In this document: piece after piece, positions 59,209-64,000 of the stretch
Layout: every line of letters begins with the position of its first letter
Numbering within the stretch: position 1 is the stretch's first letter
DNA from: Agaribacterium sp. ZY112
GTDB lineage: Bacteria; Pseudomonadota; Gammaproteobacteria; Pseudomonadales; Cellvibrionaceae
Length of the DNA stretch: 64,000 bases
Direction: 5' to 3'
NCBI RefSeq assembly: GCF_041346925.1
Contig: NZ_CP166840.1
Coordinates: 930,001-994,000 of the forward strand
The notes under the pieces: model-generated
What the model was told of the DNA's origin: nothing
What the model saw: the letters and a program-made list of their open reading frames with translations, nothing else
The model's database searches: none
Made by a program: the position numbers and the translations under genes

Positions 59209-60474
59209 CTACTGAGCCGGATTAAGTTTCCCTAGTTTAGCGGTAGCAGCTTTACCCAGCTCCCCCCCCGCTTGAGCAACAGCTTGATAGTACTCTATAG
59301 CTTTGCTTTTATTTCCAGCTCTCTCTTCAACTCCACCAAGTTGCCAGTAGGCGGTTTGGGTCGGTAATAGCTTTACACTTTTTAACAAAGCGCTTTTGGC
59401 TTCTTTGTCTTTCTTTTGTGTTGCAAGTGCGGCACCCAACCCAAGCTCACTGGCAAAATACTGAGGATTAAGCTGGCTGGCTTTACGAAAGCTTGCTTCC
59501 GCTTTTTGAGGCTGTTGCTGGGCCATATAAAATTGACCCTGAGTAATATGAAACAAACTCTCTTTGGGTTGTAACTTAATTGCCTCTGCTACCAACTTTT
59601 GAGCTTGGCCCCAATCTTTTTTACTGGCGGCTTGTGAGGCGGCAATGTGTTTACTGTAGGCTGGCGCATCGATACGAATTTGTTTGGTCGCTTTCTGATA
59701 TCTGTCTCGGTAGCGCTTACCAGCGGGTAGTTTATTCGCCATTTGTTGATTTTTTTCTACACGCTCTTGCGAAGGCGGGTGGCTGGCTAGTAAGGCGCTG
59801 AACATATCACTTTTAGCGCCGCCCGATAGTTTTACAAAAGTTTCTTGCAGCTCAACAGCGGCTTGAGGCTCGTAACCTGCGGCTACCATATATTTCATAC
59901 CGTATTTGTCACTTTCTAGCTCTTGGCTGCGGCCGTAATGTGCTTGGTAGAGCGCTGCGCCACCCATAATACCACCGCCAATTAAGGGCGCGTATTCGCT
60001 GTCACCGGCGGCAAAGGTTGCCGCTGCGGCACCGGCCCCAATCATTTTTTGTTGAGTCATCTTCTGTGCACCGTGGCGTGCTGCAGCATGCACAATTTCA
60101 TGGCCCATAACGGCGGCTAGTTGAGCCTCATCATCTAAATGTACAAGCAGGCCTCGGTTGATCGCAATCTTGCCACCAGGTAATGCCCAGGCATTAGGCA
60201 CGTCGTTATCTAATACAACAAACTCATAAGGTAGGTCTTTACGATCGCTCACTGCGGCGAGCTTGGCGCCGACTTCTTGCACATAACGATTGAGTTCAGG
60301 ATCGACCAAGTAGACTCCACCTTGTTGCTGTTGTGAGCTTAGGTAGTGCTGCTCACCAATAGAGATTTCTTCTTGATGACTAACTAAAGAGACTTCTCGC
60401 TCCCCAGTCACAGGGTTAACGGCACAGGCTTGAAACAAAACAATAATGCATACAATAAAAAAAACGCGAAACAC
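59209..60474 (-). CDS. M48 family metalloprotease lipoprotein with TPR repeats
   Basis: The 421-residue product has a lipobox with Cys17. An M48 peptidase domain carries zinc motif HEIVHAAARH (His125, Glu126, His129) and third-ligand region ELESDKYGMKYM. TPR-like repeats occupy about residues 280-415. The architecture matches BepA/YfgC-like periplasmic proteases that act on outer membrane protein assembly, although those are usually soluble rather than lipidated. The gene is convergent with the small lipoprotein and diverges from the next gene across 90 bp. Confidence 0.85.
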   Translation of the reverse strand: MFRVFFIVCIIVLFQACAVNPVTGEREVSLVSHQEEISIGEQHYLSSQQQQGGVYLVDPELNRYVQEVGAKLAAVSDRKDLPYEFVVLDNDVPNAWALPGGKIAINRGLLVHLDDEAQLAAVMGHEIVHAAARHGAQKMTQQKMIGAGAAAATFAAGDSEYAPLIGGGIMGGAALYQAHYGRSQELESDKYGMKYMVAAGYEPQAAVELQETFVKLSGGAKSDMFSALLASHPPSQERVEKNQQMANKLPAGKRYRDRYQKATKQIRIDAPAYSKHIAASQAASKKDWGQAQKLVAEAIKLQPKESLFHITQGQFYMAQQQPQKAEASFRKASQLNPQYFASELGLGAALATQKKDKEAKSALLKSVKLLPTQTAYWQLGGVEERAGNKSKAIEYYQAVAQAGGELGKAATAKLGKLNPAQ

Positions 60475-60564
60475 AGCGGGTTCCCTCGGCAGTGGTTGAT
60501 CGCCATATCATGCATGGCGGCTTTAACGTAAAATTGCCGTAATTGTAACAAGTGAACAGAGAAA

Positions 60565-61047
60565 ATGAGTGAACTAAAAGTTATTGGCCTTTTTGCCGGA
60601 AAGCGACCCGATGGTGAAAATGTTGTTGAAGATATACGTGTTAAACCAACAGAAGATAAGAGTTTTATTGTTGTACAGAGCCCTGCTTTCGTTCAAGGCT
60701 TGGCATCGGGTGATGAAATAGCCTATGACGAAAAAGACAATAGCTTTGAGTTGTTAAGGCACAGCGGCAACATCGCTATACGGGTGTTTGCTCGGGTCAA
60801 AATCGATGAAATGAAAGACAATCTCTTAGGTGCTTTAGAGAAATTGGGTGGTCAGCTCGACTACAGTAACGACAGAATGATGGTCTTTAGTATTCACGTA
60901 AGTTGCGGTTTTAAAGAAATTGAGGCTACCTTAAATCGCCACATTGGTGAGAAAACACAAAGTGCTTGGTTTTATGGCAATGTGTACGACCCTGCCGATG
61001 GCACAACACCTTTAAATTGGTGGTTAGAGCTCGATAAAGAAGAGTGA
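60565..61047 (+). CDS. DUF4265-like cytosolic protein
   Basis: The 160-residue product has no signal or membrane segment. Its layout resembles DUF4265: an N-terminal strand pair, then QSPAFVQGLASGDEIAYD and RHSGNIAIRVF. A C-terminal stretch NVYDPADGTTPLNWWLEL follows. The assignment is from pattern memory and is tentative. The end overlaps the CidA-like gene by 4 bp (GTGA), so the two are probably translated together, although no functional link is known. Confidence 0.55.
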   Translation: MSELKVIGLFAGKRPDGENVVEDIRVKPTEDKSFIVVQSPAFVQGLASGDEIAYDEKDNSFELLRHSGNIAIRVFARVKIDEMKDNLLGALEKLGGQLDYSNDRMMVFSIHVSCGFKEIEATLNRHIGEKTQSAWFYGNVYDPADGTTPLNWWLELDKEE

Positions 61048-61436
61048 TCACTAAGCCTTTCACAAAGCAGTTGCAGGCCTTTGTTTTAACTGCTCTAGCG
61101 ATAGCGCTTAGCTTGTTTATTGGTCGCTATATCAATGCTCACTTTGCCTTATTGCCCTCTTCCTTATGGGGTATGCTGGTTTTTGCTGCCTTATTGGCCA
61201 CGCCTTTATTGAATGTGAAAGAGAGTGAGCAGCCTATTGCTTGGCTGATGCGTTATATGCCGCTCGTTTTCCTACCCATTTGCGTAGGCGTTATTGAATA
61301 CGGTGCTTTATTGGCAGAAGTGGGTTGGAAGCTAGTATTTGCCGGTTGTGTGAGCACCTTATTGAGCTTGTTGTTGGTAGCAAGACTGGCAAAGGCTTTG
61401 TTGCCGCTTGATCGGGATAGCCAACGTGATGAGTGA
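61044..61436 (+). CDS. CidA/LrgA family membrane protein
   Basis: CidA/LrgA proteins are small holin-like membrane proteins linked to murein hydrolase control and, with LrgB, to small organic acid transport. The 130-residue product has four hydrophobic helices (about 12-30, 38-54, 66-86 and 93-115) and the family pattern LPSSLWGMLVFAALL with VGVIEYGALL. It starts with GTG overlapping the preceding stop and overlaps the lrgB-like gene by 8 bp. Confidence 0.85.
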   Translation: MITKPFTKQLQAFVLTALAIALSLFIGRYINAHFALLPSSLWGMLVFAALLATPLLNVKESEQPIAWLMRYMPLVFLPICVGVIEYGALLAEVGWKLVFAGCVSTLLSLLLVARLAKALLPLDRDSQRDE

Positions 61437-62124
61437 ATGGCTCGATCCTGCACTTATGCTACTGCTGACAGTTGTGGTGTTTTTAGCTTGGCGCACTTTG
61501 CAAGAGCGCAGTGGGCAAGCGTGGATGAATGCGCTTTTGTTGAGTATTGCAACGATCGTCGCCATTTTACTATTTTTGGGTATCGATTACGCTCGATATT
61601 GGCAAGGAGCACAGGTCTTTGGTTCCTTAGTTGAACCGGTTGTGGTGGCTTTGGGTTACCCCCTGTACAAACAATTGCGCCTATTTGCACGGCACTGGAA
61701 GGTCTTAGTTGCCTGCTCATTTTTCTCTGTGATTATTTCTTTAAGCCTTATTACTTTGCTTGCTCGCTTATTGGCGATTCCTACAGAGACCATCCTCAGC
61801 TTAAGCACCTTGAATGTCACCACTGCAGTTGCGATGGAAACAAGTGCAGCAATGGGCGGGCAAGCTTCACTAGCTGCTTTATGTGTGATGATTGCAGGTT
61901 TTACTGGTGCAGGTTTAGGACAGTGGTGGTTATCATTCTGGGAGCTCAATGATGAACGTGTTTTGGGGTTTGCTATTGGGGCTCAAAGCCACGCCCTTGG
62001 CGCAGCGACCTTGGCAACACGTAGTGCTCAAAGTGCAGCGTGGGCTTCTGCATCTTTGATCTTATGTGCCCTGTTAACAGCACTCTTTGCTCCTCACTAT
62101 ATCCCTTTTTTGCTCTCCCTTTGA
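61429..62124 (+). CDS. LrgB/CidB family membrane protein
   Basis: The partner of the upstream CidA/LrgA-like protein. The ATG at 61429 gives 231 residues with about seven to eight membrane helices. The family blocks are EPVVVALGYPLYKQLRLF, SLSTLNVTTAVAMETSAAMGG and GFAIGAQSHALGAATLATRS. A TTG 21 bp earlier is possible but has no better ribosome site. Coupled overlapping genes are the usual arrangement for this pair. Confidence 0.9.
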   Translation: MSEWLDPALMLLLTVVVFLAWRTLQERSGQAWMNALLLSIATIVAILLFLGIDYARYWQGAQVFGSLVEPVVVALGYPLYKQLRLFARHWKVLVACSFFSVIISLSLITLLARLLAIPTETILSLSTLNVTTAVAMETSAAMGGQASLAALCVMIAGFTGAGLGQWWLSFWELNDERVLGFAIGAQSHALGAATLATRSAQSAAWASASLILCALLTALFAPHYIPFLLSL

Positions 62125-62189
62125 CTTAGCTCATTTGGTAAATAGTTACGTTCAACTATAACTAATGGGTTAACCTCGCGAGGACTGCG

Positions 62190-62624
62190 ATGAACCCACT
62201 TCAGAGTATGGAAACAGCACCGACCTTTGAAACTTTGTTTGATCAAAGCTATGAGAGAGTGCGCACAGCAAAACAGGGTAATATCGACTTTTTTGATGCT
62301 TTTTACATGGATTTTTTAGGTCGTTCGCCGGAGATCCGTAATAAATTCAGAAAAACGGATATGAAAAAGCAGCGCAGCATGCTCGAAAAGAGCTTCTACC
62401 ATCTACTGGTTTTCTACGCGACGGGTGATGCCGATGATTATATGCAGCGCATGGTGGAGCGTCATCGTGGCAGAGAAGTGGATATCTCCAATCATCTTTA
62501 CGATATGTGGATGGACGCCTTGATCGACACGGTTGCAAAATACGACGATGAATTTACAGACGAGACCGCATTGGCTTGGCGTTTAGTGATGGCGCCGGGC
62601 TTGACCTATATGAAGTATAAGTAG
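62190..62624 (+). CDS. Globin family protein
   Basis: The 144-residue product reads as a single-domain bacterial globin: FDAFYMDFLGRSPEIRNKF in the first helices, KKQRSMLEKSFYHLLVF in helix E, and RHRGREVDIS with the likely proximal His92. There is no reductase domain, so it is not a flavohemoglobin. A CGAGGA ribosome site precedes the ATG. Oxygen or nitric oxide handling, or redox sensing, is plausible but not shown. A MITE-like element lies 31 bp after the stop. Confidence 0.82.
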   Translation: MNPLQSMETAPTFETLFDQSYERVRTAKQGNIDFFDAFYMDFLGRSPEIRNKFRKTDMKKQRSMLEKSFYHLLVFYATGDADDYMQRMVERHRGREVDISNHLYDMWMDALIDTVAKYDDEFTDETALAWRLVMAPGLTYMKYK

Positions 62625-62655
62625 CTGGGCTTATTGGTATGAGCTTCGTAGGTCT

Positions 62656-62880
62656 GCCTTGGTGGTAGGGTGGCTTTCTCAAGACGCCGTAAACCCATAT
62701 ACGCAAGTACCTTCATGTACTTCCCCCTTCGGGCGCCTAGGGGCGGTACAAAATGCTCCAGGCATTTTGTCATGGGGCTGCGCAGCGACCTCTCGGCAAC
62801 AGCTCCTGCGTTGCTCTAACTCCTACTTCCATGGAGTCGCATGTCGCTGAGCCTTGATCAAACCACCCTACCACCAAGGC
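62656..62880. mobile_element. MITE-like element, 225 bp, perfect 18-bp terminal inverted repeats
   Basis: GCCTTGGTGGTAGGGTGG (62656-62673) and its exact reverse complement (62863-62880) bound the element. Weaker inverted similarity continues inward for about ten more bases. Inside is a 9-bp hairpin, ACAAAATGC with GCATTTTGT (62748-62770), and GTAC-rich sequence. No transposase or good reading frame is present. Flanking CT on both sides could be a short target duplication, but this is weak. It fills most of the 317-bp gap between globin and yaaA. Confidence 0.7.
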
Positions 62881-62941
62881 CTCTGATTCTAAGTGAGTCC
62901 CATTGCTTTATAATGGGCCTTTTTACCAGTAGATCTTGTTT

Positions 62942-63718
62942 ATGCTTTGTGTCATTAGCCCCGCTAAAAACCTCGATTACGACAGTGCTCTTCCCACTAA
63001 GAAATCCACCAAGGCTCAGTTCTTAGATCAAAGTCAGCGCTTAATTGACGATCTACAGCAGCTTGCTCCGCATGATGTCAGCACCTTAATGGGTATCAGC
63101 GACAAGCTCGGTGTATTAAATTACGACCGCTTTCAGGCTTGGGCTCAGCCAATTAAAGGCAAAGATGCTCGCCAGGCTGTTTTTGCCTTTAACGGTGATG
63201 TTTACGCCGGCCTCGACGCGTATAACTTAAGTGATGAGGACTTAGCGTTTGCTCAGGATCATCTGCGCATCCTCAGCGGTCTTTATGGTTTGCTGCGCCC
63301 GCTTGATTTAATGCTGGCCTATAGGCTGGAGATGGGTACCAAGTTTGCCAATGCCGAAGGTAAAGATCTCTATGCTTTTTGGGGAGACCAGCTCACGGAG
63401 GCTTTGAACAAGCAGCTCAAGTCTAATGGCAGTGAGTGTTTGGTGAATCTAGCCTCCAATGAATATTTCAAAGCGGTTAAAAAGAAAAACCTAAGTGTGC
63501 CGCTGATTACCCCGCAGTTTAAAGACTTCAAAAACGGCCAATACAAGATCATTAGCTTCTACGCAAAGAAGGCAAGAGGCTTGATGAGCGCCTATATTAT
63601 TAAGAATAGATTGACGAAGGCGGAAGAGCTTATGTCCTTTGATGTGGCGGGTTATCGCTACAACGAAGCGCTAAGCAAGCCTCAGGAGCCTGTATTTACT
63701 CGAGATCAGGCTGAATAA
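62942..63718 (+). CDS. yaaA: Peroxide stress protein YaaA
   Basis: YaaA lowers intracellular free iron during hydrogen peroxide stress in E. coli and binds DNA. The ATG at 62942 yields 258 residues beginning LCVISPAKNLDYDS, the family start. GDVYAGLDAYNL, LSGLYGLLRPLDLMLAYRLEMGT and NLASNEYFKAV follow. A TTG two codons earlier is less likely. It lies 61 bp after the MITE-like element, whose insertion may have altered its promoter. Confidence 0.94.
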   Translation: MLCVISPAKNLDYDSALPTKKSTKAQFLDQSQRLIDDLQQLAPHDVSTLMGISDKLGVLNYDRFQAWAQPIKGKDARQAVFAFNGDVYAGLDAYNLSDEDLAFAQDHLRILSGLYGLLRPLDLMLAYRLEMGTKFANAEGKDLYAFWGDQLTEALNKQLKSNGSECLVNLASNEYFKAVKKKNLSVPLITPQFKDFKNGQYKIISFYAKKARGLMSAYIIKNRLTKAEELMSFDVAGYRYNEALSKPQEPVFTRDQAE

Positions 63719-63754
63719 GAAGCGGCGAGTGTGCTGCTTCGCAAGGAGTAGCGC

Positions 63755-64000
63755 ATGCCCTTTAAAGTACTGGTTGTCGATGATGCCAGTTTTGTACGAG
63801 ACACCATCAAACGTAACCTAAGGCCTCTGATTCCTGACTTGGAAATACACGAGGCAGCTGACGGTCGTCGCGCTTGTTCTCTAGTAAAGAGCAAACAGCC
63901 ACAGCTTATTCTCAGCGATTGGGAAATGCCCGAAATGAGCGGCGCAGAATTCCTAAAGTGGCTGCGTGAACAAGATGACTTTAAACAGATTCCCTTCATT
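63755..64000 (+). CDS. CheY-like response regulator (truncated by window end)
   Basis: The 82 visible codons encode a receiver domain: acidic pair VVDD (residues 9-10), phosphoacceptor Asp55 in LSDWEMPEMSG, then the start of the next strand IPFI. AAGGAG lies just upstream of the ATG. Whether an output domain follows cannot be seen. The sequence resembles single-domain CheY-type regulators of motility or of PatA-like pathways. Confidence 0.88.
   Translation, partial: MPFKVLVVDDASFVRDTIKRNLRPLIPDLEIHEAADGRRACSLVKSKQPQLILSDWEMPEMSGAEFLKWLREQDDFKQIPFI

Noticed and set aside
62659..62850. 63-codon frame inside the inverted-repeat element as a gene
   Set aside because: No ribosome site or homology is recognisable, and the frame simply traverses the repeat and hairpin sequences.

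Overview
The window is about 64 kb of a gammaproteobacterial chromosome around the replication origin. Mixed base composition (mid-40s % GC by eye), an intact F1Fo ATP synthase operon beside parAB, TamAB, TonB-dependent and porin-type outer membrane proteins, TRAP and Pst transporters, and several Gly-rich lipoproteins suggest a free-living, probably marine, Gram-negative near the Cellvibrionales/Oceanospirillales/Pseudomonas side of the class. The species cannot be fixed from sequence reading alone. No tRNA, rRNA, CRISPR array, prophage or complete insertion sequence was seen.

Layout. 1-4.2 kb: recF (cut by the window edge), dnaN and dnaA on the minus strand, then an AT-rich gap with three perfect DnaA boxes (probable oriC). 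A perfect ParB-binding parS site lies inside recF. 4.2-13.2 kb: rpmH-rnpA-yidD-yidC-mnmE, an 812-bp AT-rich gap with origin-like features, then mnmG-rsmG-parA-parB. 13.3-20 kb: signalling and repair genes (cNMP-binding/HDOD protein, Atm1-type ABC exporter, YajQ, a small phosphatase-like protein, a REC-REC-histidine kinase, an AlkC-type glycosylase). 20.2-28.9 kb: atpIBEFHAGDC and glmU. 28.9-38.9 kb: YaeQ, a TonB-dependent receptor, tamA-tamB, an LRR protein, a lone type IV pilin-like protein and a DUF4124 protein. 39.2-47.1 kb: tlyA, a lipoprotein metalloprotease with an exported partner, uvrD behind a LexA-type box, ndh. 46-50 kb: TRAP transporter genes in two convergent parts. 51.7-58.6 kb: a phosphate-starvation block, pstSCAB-phoU plus a porin. 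pstS and the porin gene each have a Pho box placed exactly 10 bp upstream of a -10 hexamer. 58.6-64 kb: an orphan terminator, small lipoproteins, an M48 protease, a CidA/LrgB pair, a globin, a 225-bp MITE-like element with perfect 18-bp inverted ends, yaaA and a truncated CheY-like gene.

How it works together. The left third is the chromosome start: initiation (DnaA, oriC), clamp and repair (DnaN, RecF), segregation (ParA, ParB, parS), tRNA wobble modification (MnmE, MnmG), membrane insertion (YidC, YidD) and ATP synthesis. The right half is envelope and nutrient biology: outer membrane assembly, TRAP uptake and a coherent predicted Pho regulon. The strongest non-gene signals are parS in recF, the second origin-like gap, the LexA box with a palindrome abutting uvrD, the paired Pho promoters, a 13-bp palindrome before the TRAP binding-protein gene, an orphan terminator after the porin, and the MITE-like element. 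I did not find a convincing wholly new defence or biosynthetic system; most genes belong to known families.
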